Assembly (NCBI GenBank): GCA_034440575.1 | Contig: JAOTOL010001392.1 | Location: 302,001-366,000 of the forward strand | DNA length: 64,000 nucleotides | Reading direction: 5' to 3' | Source of the DNA: Imbricaverruca yamaguchii | Lineage: Eukaryota > Arthropoda > Thecostraca > Neoverrucidae | Part shown: positions 1 through 10,714 of the stretch, one piece after another | Position numbering within the stretch: the stretch's first letter is position 1 | Layout: every line of letters starts with the position of its first letter | Position numbers and translations under genes: made by a program | Notes under the pieces: model-generated | Told to the model about the DNA's origin: nothing | Seen by the model: only the letters and a program-made list of their open reading frames with translations | Databases searched by the model: none

Positions 1-242
1 GTGCCCACCAAGTATGCTGCATATGCGGCGAAGTTTTCTCGCCAGCGTCAAAAAACTCAACGACATCAATGGCATTCCACAAGATCGGCCCTAATGTAGC
101 AAGACAACATAAATTAACAATCCAGAGAGGTATGTGCTTTCAGTGAGTACCTCATAGTTGGTATAAACCAGTATGTTAAACAATATTTACAGTTAATCAT
201 AACTGTAACAAGAAACAACGCTGTGTGTAGTTTCTACTCATT

Positions 243-916
243 TTAGTCAGAAAAGATGTACGATTTTCCACACTTATCTCGCTTGTGACGGGCGATCACT
301 TTCCCCTCTACCTGTTGAGACAGAGTAGCGCGCACGAAGTTGTCCAGGTGAGGGTGTTTCTTTAACACAGCCCCGATCAGCCAGTGCGCATGTGGCACGC
401 TTGGTCCGTTCCAACGGATCACTAGCTCTTTTTCGGCGTTTTTGTGGCTCAGTACCCGCGATGAGGTCATGCCAAACACATTTTTTACTGCAGATGCCAT
501 ACTCTCTACAACGCTTTCCGCTGGGCAAATTAGCCACAACCTCACCACGATCGAGAGGTATGGCATGAACAGCGGGTCATTTTGGCACCATAGGTCCTTG
601 AACAACTTCTGGTTGAATCCAGTGTTCAGGCGTTTCAGCGCACGGAAAGTGGCTTCGATTGACTCCGATGGGATGGGATCTTTGGGAATCAATGACTCCC
701 GTTGTAGAATAGCCAACGCATGTGCTACCTCTGCGACGACGGATGATGTGGGCGAGTTTTGCATCTGCTGGAGATCCGCTGCTTGCCTGATGTGCTGCAT
801 GTTCTCCTTCAGCTGCAGGTTGTTGCAGCCCCGCGTCTGCCCTCTAGCATCCACACCGTGCTCCCGACTGGCGCAGTGGTATTCGAGAGCTCGGGTGAAT
901 GTGTAGATTTCCTTGA
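243..916 (-). CDS. C-terminal exon of a hAT-transposase-like gene
   Basis: This is the last recognisable exon of a minus-strand gene shared with 1311-1517 and 2271-3632. It reads about 224 codons to a stop at 243-245. The upstream border is a good acceptor (pyrimidine stretch then ...TTTGACAG before GTC AAG GAA), and the frame stays open up to it. A segment reading LWLICPAESVVESMASAV lies where hAT transposases carry the C-terminal dimerisation region (usual pattern: small residues, S/E, then V). The 3' end is basic (ARHKRDKCGKS). No typical exonuclease or chromatin domain is seen. Seen: the open frame and splice site. Inferred: membership of the hAT-like (DUF4371/ZNF862-type) group, either a domesticated gene or an element copy. 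Confidence 0.5.
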
Positions 917-1310
917 CCTGTCAAAGGTTAACATCTCTGTGTAGCCTCGTCCAACACTCAACACACTACATTTTTCTGATCAAATAAAGACCACGAAAAA
1001 TTGAGACGATACATTATTATGTAAATTACAATATCGTACATGGAATGAATACAATTCTCATTGGCGAATTAGTATTGTACCAATTCGGGAGCTCATCATG
1101 AATTGCTATACGAAACAGTCTTCTGTGCCAAAAACAGTTTTATATTCTGCTGTAGTACAGCTGACTGAATTATGGAAACACAGGTAAATTGTCCATATAA
1201 CAAAAAAGAAGGTTGAAAATAATTTCACGACCACTTAATTTGTTAGCCTTTTTCTTGGTCACTGTTCATCAGTATCTTATCACTTCTAAGCACGACGCTT
1301 TTTTATTCAC

Positions 1311-1517
1311 CTGGTGTTGTTGAAGATTCGAGGCGTATTTTGAATAGCTGGGCCAGGATTCCACCATTTCCTCGCTGTCCCCTTCGTCCAGGACACTTTG
1401 GATGTCCAGTGATGTCCTCAGAGTGGGACCACTGCGATGTTTCTCGAGTCTTCTCCGTTTCGGTTCGAAGTCCTCGACCATAGCCTGGTACTTTTCTTGG
1501 CGTTCCCATGGCAGATG
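1311..1517 (-). CDS. middle exon of the hAT-like gene
   Basis: This is a 207-nt open segment (69 codons) between an acceptor (CCTGCAG before CAT CTG CCA) and a donor (CAG then GTGAAT). An in-frame TAA just upstream of the acceptor means the coding part must start there. It reads HLPWERQEKYQAMVEDF, then a basic KRRR stretch, then an acidic DEGDSEEMVE stretch. Both borders are phase 0, so it joins exon 243-916 without a shift. The upstream exon 2271-3632 seems to end in phase 1, so a small exon may be missed between them, or another donor is used. The intron 1518-2270 shows no other feature. Confidence 0.45.
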
Positions 1518-2270
1518 CTGCAGGTTTTAGAGACTCTTGCTTGCCTTTGAGAGCACGGAATACAGGTCCTGCAGCGCCGCAAGCCGAGCATGGAAACATG
1601 AATCTGTAAAAACAAAAACAAAAGAGGAATTAAACGGTTTGGAGATTAAAATATGGAAATGAACTCATGCTAGATTGCTCCATTAGATAATCCATTCTTC
1701 TGCGGGTTCTCAAAGCGCATTGCGCAGTCTATGATCAACAAATAAACATATTTTATTTCGGAACGAACTACCTACCATATTTGCTCGTTCACGAAGGAAG
1801 GCATTATATACCCTCAAAACCTGAAAATAAACGCTGTATTTTTTGGCACAATCCGTCATCTCATCATCTGCAAGTAGTATAATTGGGATAGAACACGTAG
1901 GCTGCTTCTGACGTTAACAAAACAGCAGCATCACGTTGATATCAATTGCTTAGTCTATGTAAAACGTGCGAAGAACTCCATAGTTAAAATGAGTCAACTA
2001 GACTAAAACAAGCCACGCGCGCGCCAGCGTGCAAGCGCATACGCACACATACTATGCGAAGGCGTGTTAATACCCCAGTTTTGCCTATTCAATATATCTG
2101 TGGGAAACAATTATTGATAAAAAAATTAAACTGACAGCTTTGCATACTTGTTGCGATCAATGTAGCGTACAAAGCATGTATGACAGATATTTTCCTTTTA
2201 TCAGAAACTTTTTATCGGTTCCCACCCAAAAACATACAAATTATTAATACAATTTATTTAAGAGCATTAC

Positions 2271-3632
2271 CCTTCAGCAGTTCGAGGTCCTTCTGTAGAT
2301 CTATTGGCTGACATGACCGGTTACTCGTCGTAGTGCCAATCTCTCGTAGCTGGTTCTCCATGGCGGCCTTCAGCACCGGTATGTTTACCGTAAATGCCTC
2401 TCTGACGTTGGCAGCATATGGCGAGAAGCGAGTCTCGGACCATAGCAGCAGGCCTCGTGGTTCCACCCCAATACGCTTACTCGCCGCCAGGAACGTTTCA
2501 CGCCCTTTTCCATATGAGAACCGTTTCACGATGCGGCTGATCTGGTCGATCGCCTCCTGCACCCACCGACACGATGGCTCCTTCCTGGCACTGTGCTCCG
2601 CGAGGTCCAGAAGATGCGCGCCATCCCAAAGGAATGGAACACATGGATGCTTAGAGCGCATCGCATAGTCAGGGTGTTCGGACTGCAGCTTTCTGACAAA
2701 CTTTCTGGGGACGTCGGCTCCATGGTATTGACCATCTGTACAGATGGCGGCGAGCTTGGTGGTATCCATGATGTTGAGTGGCTTGACGGTGTCCACCCAC
2801 TCCTTTGCCAGAGAACTACCATCATGCTGGTCCACCACGGGCGCTCCGATCACAAAACTCTGGATGAGCTCGTCACATGGTGCGTCCGGCACAATGGTTA
2901 TGATGCCAGTTATGTCCACAGTTCTATGTTGGACAGTTACTTTGTCCGCGACAAGACTTACGCAAGGTGCTCTGTCAACATGACGGGCCACACACTCCAG
3001 GATAGTAGTACTGAATGCATCCCTGAACCGCTGCATTTGGGTGGCCGAATGGCAGAGATCGCCCATTGTTGAGCCTGTCATATCGCAGAGCACGATTGTC
3101 TTCTCGTACATAGTTTGGGCCATTGAGTGCTTCAGGACGTGGTACGCTGCAAGCAATGAGTTTCGGCAAGCACTTTGTATATTCCTCGCACGGACCGCCT
3201 CCCGCTCCATCTCTTGAGACGCCTTCTTCACGTTCTCTTTGTGTTTTTTAGAGCACACGTGGTGTTTCAGCGACTCTTTCAACCGGCTGAAGGGCTTAGG
3301 GATAGCAGCTGGTCTAGGGAAATCTGTACCGGCAGAGAAAGTGTAGTGGCATATGCCATGAGCGTTGGGCTTGCTGGCATGTAAATCCACTGCAAGATCG
3401 AAAGTTGGAACACATAGCTTGCACACGAGAAGATCACGAGATGGTACTGCGATGATGTGGTGCTCCGATACGGCATCAAGAAGCGTTCCCATGTCACGTG
3501 CAGCATTAATGAGCGCGTCAGTGTCACTTGTCTTATTGTGCTGTTCTCTTGGCTCGTTGGTTAACGTCTGCCTGATTTCGAATAGGCTCTGCTCCATTCG
3601 GGCCAGTCTCCGTTCCAGCGATGTGCTGACAC
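2271..3632 (-). CDS. N-terminal/catalytic exon of a hAT-transposase-like gene
   Basis: An open reading exon of about 454 codons. It begins after an acceptor (TTTTGCATTACAG before GTGTCAGCAC) and ends at a donor-like GGTAATG; the in-frame ATG just upstream is probably intronic. An early zinc-finger-like part has CKLC (about residue 80) and HHVCSKKH (about residue 135). Next come SLVADK (about 238) and AICTDG (about 308), which look like the first two catalytic Asp positions of the RNase H-fold core of hAT transposases. WDGAHLLDLAEH (about 345) matches the place where relatives read C-x-H-x-LNLA. Related vertebrate genes of this type (ZNF862/KIAA1586 group) are host genes without transposition. 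No terminal inverted repeat was found around this copy. The promoter and first exon are not identified. Confidence 0.5.
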
Positions 3633-3814
3633 CTGTAATGCAAAACATTTTTATCATTTAATATCGATTATTTTTCAGAATAAGCTCAGCGTATAGTGTT
3701 GTTCTCCTACTTAGCTTTTCTGCTAAAGAACAGTACAGCATCAAATACGAGAGCCCCTGGAGCATGTTCAGAATAGTTGTATGCCTAAAGTTATTGCTTA
3801 AAAAGTGAAAAGGG

Positions 3815-4765
3815 AACTGTCTTTTTATTTAAAAAAGTAATAAAAAAGTGGTTTCCTTTCCGTCCTGGTTTGCTGCATCGTACGTTTCCACGTCTTGAAT
3901 GCGAAGCGGATTTAACACGTGACCCTATGGTGACCGGCTCGGACGCCCTGACATCGGTGCAAAAATCCGTGAATATCTGCCGAAAGAAGCATAATAGCGA
4001 CATTTTTCACGAACAATACACAGAGAAACGTTTGATGATGTAAAATTAGTTTCTGCAACATCAACCACCCCGCGGTCTATGAGCAGCATTATAAAACTTC
4101 ATGAATTTTGACCCAATTGTCACTAACTCGGCCCTTGGTTTGCTGGTTTATCGAGCTACGACAGCGCAAGGGAGGCTGCGCTCGGCGCCACGGTACACCA
4201 AGCTCCATTTCGTAAGACTGTGTTGACACTCACCAAGGTAAGACTGTGTTGTCGAACCGTGCAACCATACACACAAGAGCAGCGTCAGTAGAAAAGGTAG
4301 GCAAGGGGGGGGCTGGCGTAGGGGTAGGGCTGGTAGGTAGGAGGGCTAGCGTTCGTGTGACCTCGCTCAATGCCTCGGGCTGGGCGATTGTTAACATGAC
4401 TTGGACAGAGTGGGGAGTCAAATATACTTGGCAATCTGACAAACGGCCGGTATTAGAAATCGGATCGAAAATCGCGGCGTTTGTGCATTATTTCTCGCGG
4501 CCAGTTAGGTGCTGGAAACTGAAAATCTGAATTACGTATAAACATAAACGTTTCTCTGTGGATTGTGAGATGAAAAGGGCCAATGTCATTTCAGCAGACG
4601 TTCACAGTTTTGTCCGTCGATGTTAGAGCTTATGGGCTGGCCACCATAGGATCACGTGTTAAAACCGCCCCCTGTTCAATACGTGCAAACGCACGATGCA
4701 GCAGCCCAGGATGGAAAGGAAGACCACAATTCGCAAAAGATTTTTCATAAAAGAATTAACAGTAA
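3815..4765. repeat. diverged inverted duplication, arms about 220 bp
   Basis: The reverse complement of roughly 3815-4040 resembles 4535-4765. Both arms contain, in order, AAACGTTTCTCTGTG, a CAGA..TTCAC block, CACCATAGGRTCACGTGTTAA, ACGATGCAGCA and CAGGAYGGAAAGGAA. Gaps and substitutions are frequent, so the duplication is old. The 490-bp centre is not symmetric and holds a short direct repeat (TAAGACTGTGTTG at about 4213 and 4242). It could be a decayed inverted-repeat transposon or an inverted segmental copy; no coding content is supported. Confidence 0.55.
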
Positions 4766-5575
4766 CATGCAAGGAAAAGTGTGGAACACGATATATTCGG
4801 AAACGTAACGTTCATATCAGGAGGTAATTGAAAAAAATGGCTTAGAATGCGATTTCTGCGGGTGGTTTTTTTATATGCGCATGCTACTGTACCAGAATCA
4901 TGCACCCCTGTCCCCCTCAGTTGTCTCAGAAGTAAAATGAAAGTGTATGAATCTAAAATGGCAAGATCAAAGAGCATTTGTTGACATAATGCTACTGCCA
5001 ATTTCCATGGGTTTAATGCAATTGGTAGATCCCCAGCAGTATGAGGAAAATATTCTCAATTTATCTACATCATATACAGGGCGTTTCTTAAGTTTGTACC
5101 ACACATTTTTTTCGCTACAGCTCGAATACTTGGCATTATATACCAATGAAACTAGCGCCACAGGACAGCCCGATCCATGCAGTTATATGTTTCACGAACG
5201 TATGAAATGTTTCCGCGAAATAACACGATACCAATAGCATGTATTTTTCTTAGAACTGGTAAAGCACTACTCACCGCAGCCACGCTGGAGGTCATTAAGT
5301 GGAATCCTTTAGCAGAACTAAACCAGCCTGAGCTGTTTTTGTATTCCTATATTATACCGATATGCTGGGCCGAAAAGGGTTTAATTCATATCCAGGCAGT
5401 ATGCACACAAAAACATCCAATGCACCCTAATAGGCTTGCTGGTTGCAAATAGCATAGAATACCGATTGACCAATCCTTTTTTTATAGACTAGAGCGAAGC
5501 ATAGAAAGTTTTTTGTTGCCTTGGAATGTAAAATATCGTTGAAATGAACAACGTTTTCGATTCAAGGACATAATT
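4766..5575. other. no feature seen
   Basis: AT-rich single-copy-looking sequence. The open frames (up to 96 codons) are short, overlap on both strands and resemble no known family. Confidence 0.5.
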
Positions 5576-6240
5576 ATGATACAAAATCATTTACTAGGAG
5601 ACATGTGTCTATTAGAGGTCACCAGAGGCTATCTGAGGCAGGTGCGCGCACAGGATTTCGTTTCGGGGAGGTCAAACTGTCGGCTGTGGGCAGGACTGGA
5701 TATCGCTCTTCGGGACGGGGGGTCCAAGCTGCAGGGGTCAATCAGGGATGGGGCCCACTGCAGTACAGGGGGCCCACCATTTCAGGCACGCCGCCAGGAA
5801 TTATCTGAGAGGGGGGTGCGTAGCTCCCAAAAGGGCCCAAGTTCAGCTCCAAAAGGGCCCACTCACTGGGCTCTCTGGCTGGCTCAGATGTGTCCCTCGA
5901 CGAATGCTGTTTGCATATTATCCGCCAAATTATGATGGCCAACCTCTCCTTCAGGGGGGGTAGGCGAGTGGGAAGCGATGATTTTAGGCGCAGCACCTGG
6001 ACGAACCTCTCTTTCCTGGAGGGAAGGGGTGGAAAGTGATATCCAGGGCAGCACTTTCAAGACCCCCTTGGAGGCCTAAGGGATGGGGGCGCGCCCTCCT
6101 TGGATCCGACCCTGGTTAAGGGGTGTCAGAAAATACAAATAAGTGCTGAACCTATCCTGTTTTTACTCAGAAATGTATACCCTCATTCCATGGGCATGAT
6201 TCCATCAAACAGGCCACTATAAACATTTTAACCCGCGCCC
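5576..6240. repeat. decayed GC-rich element with MITE-like end
   Basis: A G/C-rich block with two diverged tandem copies of a roughly 60-bp unit (about 5940-6060; motif ACCTCTCYTTC). It closes with TTGGATCCGACCCTG (about 6101-6115), which resembles the right end of the hAT-like MITEs at 13.4, 43.3 and 61.9 kb. No clear left end or target duplication was found. Confidence 0.35.
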
Positions 6241-6660
6241 CACTTGGAGGGGGGCAAAATCGGCCACCCCTCCGGGATTTTCGCGATAACGGAAAAACGG
6301 CGGCGCGCAGCGTTGCCAAACTTAACACCTTTTCCCCCCATCATTTCCACACATTCTGTCAAATTTTGGAGTCGGAGCCTTATGAAGTTAGGTCACAGGG
6401 TCATGTCAAGTGACCTCACCTTAAACTCACATTTTGGGGGGTCTAGACAATGTTTTTCCGAAACGACCGGAAAACAGCGGCACGGAGGGCCACCATTTTT
6501 GTGCCCGCCTCATACCTAATCTTTTGCGCAACCCTTCTGATTTTGTTTACCCCAGGTCATCTCGGGTCACGGCTCCAGGTCACGTCAAGTGAACTCAGTA
6601 TTCGAAGTAGCGCCACTCACAGAATAAGCAATCGATTGATTTAAAACTCATAGTATGACA
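6241..6660. repeat. diverged direct repeat (about 190 bp, two copies)
   Basis: Segments 6265-6420 and 6445-6600 share the order: GGAAAA..CGGCG, a pyrimidine-rich part, a TTCTG..ATTTTG part, then GGTCA..AGTGA. They read as two old copies of one unit. Each ends in clustered AGGTCA/GGGTCA hexamers. Confidence 0.35.
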
Positions 6661-7210
6661 TGAGGCCACTAGGGACTAGAATTCTGCTATTTCGGAATTT
6701 TGGTATCAGTGACCTAAGGTCGGGTCATTTCTGCTTCTCCCCATCATAAGCCTACGGGGAATATCAAAATTGTTATTTTTCAGAGGAATGGGCCAATTTT
6801 CCCAAGATCATGTTACCCTGCACTAGTATTCATGATCCAGTTTACATTTTTGCTTAGTGGTCCCTACAAGGTCACCTGAGGTCAGCAACACGTTTTTGCT
6901 GATAACTTTTCACAGAGTAACGATACAGGCGTGGAATCATCGCCATTGTGTTTGTCTCGTGAAGACGCTTTCAACGATATACAACATGAAATACCTAGGT
7001 CAACGGGTGACCTTGACTTGAAGCCAAATTTGAGATTTGGCCTAACCAGGTCATGCCATATATTGTTGAACGCCTCTCGATGAGACAAACACGATGGCGT
7101 GTGAATTGTCGCTTTATCATAATTATATAAAAAGTTATTCACAAAAAACGTTTTACCCATAATCGCCGGTTTTGGCTTTTGATGACCTCTGGAGGCTAAA
7201 CTATTGACCT
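6390..7210. promoter_or_regulatory. cluster of AGGTCA half-sites
   Basis: Twelve exact AGGTCA or TGACCT hexamers start at 6390, 6411, 6554, 6578, 6710, 6869, 6879, 6997, 7008, 7048, 7183 and 7205, with three GGGTCA in addition. Less than one would be expected by chance in 820 bp. AGGTCA is the half-site of many nuclear receptors. No adjacent gene is recognised, so function is unproven; the repeats may simply have multiplied as part of an element. Confidence 0.3.
6868..7190. mobile_element. fold-back (inverted-repeat) element, MITE-like
   Basis: Two diverged arms, about 6868-7022 and 7042-7190, face each other around a perfect small hairpin (GCCAAAT, loop TTGAG, ATTTGGC) at 7023-7041. Shared arm blocks include ACGTTTTT..ATAACTTTT, CGCCATYGTGTTTGTCTC and TTCAACRATATA. 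No coding content. It is probably a non-autonomous DNA element; a target-site duplication was not identified. Confidence 0.55.
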
Positions 7211-7823
7211 GAGCCAAAATCTGATCGATATACCATAAATTAGTTTTCTTTATCTGTTTGCATGACATAAGTACCTATTCAATTTTCACTGCCGTTTTAT
7301 CTGATCAGCAACATCGCGCACCAGTAGCGATTATTCTGAAAATGAAGCATGATATGGCGATTCCCAGCCCCATCGTGTTGATCAACCGGTCTAAAAATAC
7401 AACATGCTTAAATGTTTCATTAAATATATCACAAGGGAATGCAATGTTAATAGACGCACCGAATTGCAGGCAGCAGCCGAGCCACCGCCAGGCCCAGCCC
7501 AGGTGGCCATTGTTGCGGAAACCAAGTGGTACCGTGATTAAAGCAGGTACCTCTATTTTTAAACATGCATACTTTAACGCGTGAAAACATGTTCTATCAG
7601 ATTACATGCTAAATCGAATCCACATGCTATGAAAAGACACTTATAGAACATCGCAAAATGTTTTCTTTTTGACATCATATCAATGCTTGTTCAGTGGACG
7701 AACAGAAAGAGGACATTGTGTTGTTATTTGCACAACATATCGTTATTTAGAATCCGCTACAAAGACATTATTTTGCATGGTTCAAACAATTGAGCTGTCC
7801 TAGTTTTGCGGCCTCCAACCATA
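7191..7823. other. no feature seen
   Basis: AT-rich sequence with one 108-codon open frame that resembles nothing known. Confidence 0.5.
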
Positions 7824-7890
7824 GGTTAGGTTAGGTTCGGTTAGGTTAGGTTAGGTTAGGTTTGGTTTGGTTAGGTTAGGTTAGGTTAGG
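7824..7890 (+). repeat. interstitial TTAGG telomere-type repeats
   Basis: About 13 tandem pentamers of TTAGG, with TTCGG and TTTGG variants. TTAGG is the usual arthropod telomere unit. The array directly abuts the broken 3' side of the LINE fragment that follows. Confidence 0.8.
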
Positions 7891-10085
7891 TTTATACTGC
7901 TTAAGCCATTTTCGATGTCATTTACAAATATAACGAACAGTAGTGGCCCCAGTACTGACCCCCGGGGACTCAGCTAAGAACATTTTGCCATGATGACTTT
8001 GTACCATTTATCATCACTCTATCGTGTCTACCTGAAAGCCACAACTATATCCATTTTAAGATGCTACCTGCAATACCATGGGTCTGAAGCTGTATCCGTT
8101 TATGGGGTACCTTGTCAAAGACCTTACTAAAGTCAAGATATGCTACATCAACCTGATTTCCCTGATCAAATTGTTCTGTGGCGAAGTTCAAAAAGTCCAA
8201 GAGATTTGTCAGAAACTTTCGTCCTTTTCTAAACCCATGTTGAGTATCTTGAATCAATCTGTTTCCTTCCAGATAACTAACTATTATATCCTTGACGATT
8301 GATTCGAGCACTTCGCAGACCAGGGATGTGAGACTTACTTGCCTATAGTTTTTAGCTTTCCCTCTTTCTCCTTTCTTGAAAATAGGAACTACATTTGCCC
8401 TTTTCCAATCTATTGGAATTTCATTTTGTGAAACTGATCTACAAAATATTATACTAAGTGGAAATGTCAGTTCCTTTTCAGCTTCCCGCAATACCCTAGC
8501 ATAAATATCATCAGGTCCTGCTGCCTTGTTTGGCTTTATTTTCCTGATATGATTGAAAACAACATCACTATCAATGAAATCAACATCATTTATCAGATCA
8601 CATGTCACTGAACTATGGTGTGCGTTCGGCAGATTGGTCATATCTTCCAATGTAAACACTGATTTAAACTGCTTGCTCAGCTCCTCAACCATCTCACTGT
8701 CCTCACCCGATGTGGTCCCATTTACTTCCAGTGAACCAATTGTGCTAGAAACTTTGCTCAGGATGTAGAAACTAAAGAACTTTTTACTGTCCCCATTACA
8801 GTTCCTAGCTAAATCCAGTTCTTTTGTTCGCTTTGCTGCTCTGGTTTTTTTGCTTCACATTGTCTCTATCTTTTCGATACGCTTTTGGATTTACGATATT
8901 TGAAGCTTCTTTAAACACTCTATATGTAACTTTCTTAGCCTTAATTGCTTGTATCAAGTCTGGTGTAAGCCATGCTGGCTTTCCTACCCTTCTTTTGCGT
9001 CTTTGCTTTTGGGGACATGTCTAATCTGAATTTCCTTCAAGTAAGATTTGAAATTTTCCCACATTTCACAGGCATTTAAATTGAAGAAGTCTACTATCTG
9101 ATGGCACTTAAAGCCGCTCTTATGCAGTCGATGTCTGGTCTGTTGAAATTTGGAACCTTTACCAAATTATCCTTAATAATTTCCCCTACATGTGCCTTGA
9201 ATCTAACTATGTTATAGTCACTTCTTCCCAGAGATTCTTCTATAGTCAAGTCTTGAACCAAGTCACTTAAATCCGAGAACACAAGGTCCAAGAATGAGCC
9301 ATGCCTGGTAGGTTCCGACACAAACTGGTGTAAGAACAGGCCTCTTCAAAGCATTTCCTAAACATTTTGCATGATGGTAGCCAACACCAACATTTTCATA
9401 TCCTTTTAGATTAAAGTCAGTAAGAGTGACTTAATCTAAAGTTCTTCTATATTACCTCTCCGGTAGCTCAGTTGGTTGGAGCGCTGGCCTGCACTGGTCT
9501 CCCCTGTACCGGCAGCATAGAGTTCGAGTCGCTTCGCGCGCTCGCATTTAGCCCCCGGCCGGGAGTGTCAGTTGGCAGCTGGCCCGATAAGGCCGGGGAC
9601 GAGCTACCGGGCTGCCGTGTCGGTGCATTGGCGGCACGTTAAACTTTCGGTCTAAATTCTGCCGTTGAACTGGAGTTCATGGATCGCGTTGTGGGGCCAG
9701 GATTCACGCAACAAGCTCTGCTTAGCAATAGAACCCTGGTTCCTCAAGCCACCCCAACAACAACTCGGATTAATTTTTTTTTAAAGAAAAAAGAATAAGG
9801 CACTTCCTCCGAAAGTTTCTTCTGATTTCCTCACAAATCACCTTATCAAGCTCCAGTTGCTGAAAATGTGGCAGGGTAGAAAGCTCCTATCCTCAGTGTA
9901 TTGCTGTCGCCTCTTCCCACAGCGACATCAAGCCAAATGGACTTCACAGACACATTTTTATCCACACCGCTACTTTTTGAGAACTGAATAAGCACGTACG
10001 CATTGCAGTGGAATGCCTGATGGCGATGTGTGCCCACCATGCCAATCCTGGATCTATCCCTGGATACAATGGAGCAAAAATATTG
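7891..10085 (-). mobile_element. CR1-like LINE fragment (endonuclease end and RT), 3'-truncated
   Basis: The minus strand matches the longer copy at 28.8-31.7 kb from about the endonuclease C-terminus to the RT palm. Open pieces: 9094-9321 (EPTRHGSFLDLVFSDL) and 8045-8692 (NKAAGPDDIY, IFKKGERGKAKNYR, AYLDFSKVFDKVPH). The GVPQGS-equivalent region is still visible at about 7950. The copy stops just after the region encoding the catalytic FADD box in other copies, at the TTAGG block, so the usual 3' UTR and tail are absent. A SINE interrupts it (9454-9794). Several frameshifts make it nonfunctional. Confidence 0.85.
9454..9794 (+). mobile_element. tRNA-derived SINE nested in the LINE
   Basis: The head resembles a tRNA, with an A box (TAGCTCAGTTGG) and a B box (AGTTCGAGTCG). 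A GC-rich body follows, then a 3' end with CAACAACAAC and a T/A-rich tail. LINE sequence continues on both sides, so the insertion is younger than the LINE. The head cannot fold as a normal tRNA because the spacing between boxes is too long. Confidence 0.7.
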
Positions 10086-10214
10086 AAGGTAATAACGTGT
10101 TTATTGGGCATGCTTTCTTAAAAAAGTAGCTCGCGGAATAGTCCTGCGTTGAAACAATTCTTCGCTTTATCCTGCGGAAGTTTATATCGAGCAATCGTAG
10201 ATTTCCATCAAGTG

Positions 10215-10240
10215 ATATATATATATATATATATATATAA
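10215..10240. repeat. (TA)n microsatellite
   Basis: Thirteen TA dinucleotides in a row. Confidence 0.9.
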
Positions 10241-10259
10241 AGACATATATAGATAGTGA

Positions 10260-10500
10260 ACTCTGAGCCACAGGGCCTTTTGGTCTGATGAACGTTGCCC
10301 AATCTGCAGCCCCCTGAAACTGGCTTTTAATGTTGTTTGTGTTGAGTGGTGGCCCCTGTGGGTCTTACTTGTGTGTGGTTATTTAATTTTGATTTATGAC
10401 CCATTGTTTAATTAATCCAGGTCCAATTTAAAGACCTGATAGATCTCTCTATATATATCTAAGTATAAACATATTATTTCTTAATCTATTATATATGTGT
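10260..10500 (-). mobile_element. decayed 3' remnant of the CR1-like LINE
   Basis: On the minus strand, pieces such as GGCCCTGTGGCTC and AGATCTATCAGGTCTTTAAA echo the 3' region of the LINE copies at 18 and 31 kb. The match is broken and low, so this is an old or internally deleted copy. Confidence 0.4.
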
Positions 10501-10638
10501 GTGTGTGTATGTATATATATGCAAAGTTCATTAAAGGTGGAATACCCATCACATTGAATAAAAGCGCACATTCCAGCATTACTCGCTTATTTGTGTCCAT
10601 TGTTATGTATCACATCTGTAACACGGCCGGTCATTGCC

Positions 10639-10710
10639 GGCTCAGTGGTCTAGGGGTATGATTCCTGCTTTGGGTGCAGGAGGTCCCGGGTTCAAATCCC
10701 GGCTGAGCCC
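10639..10710 (+). tRNA. tRNA-Pro (anticodon TGG)
   Basis: A 72-nt sequence with full cloverleaf pairing. Acceptor arm GGCTCAG/CTGAGCC; A box starting at TGGTCTAGGGG; anticodon stem CCTGC/GCAGG around the loop TTTGGGT with TGG at 10671-10673; B box GGTTCAAATCC; T stem CCCGG/CCGGG. It reads proline codons CCA (and by wobble CCG/CCN). No intron; CCA is not encoded, as usual in animals. A TTTT stop follows at once. It appears intact and is the clearest host gene of the window. Confidence 0.95.
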
Positions 10711-10714
10711 TTTT
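10711..10714 (+). terminator. RNA polymerase III terminator of tRNA-Pro
   Basis: TTTT directly after the discriminator base. Confidence 0.85.

Noticed and set aside
9454..9540. Possible tRNA gene
   Set aside because: A and B boxes are present but spacing and arms do not fold; a SINE body follows.
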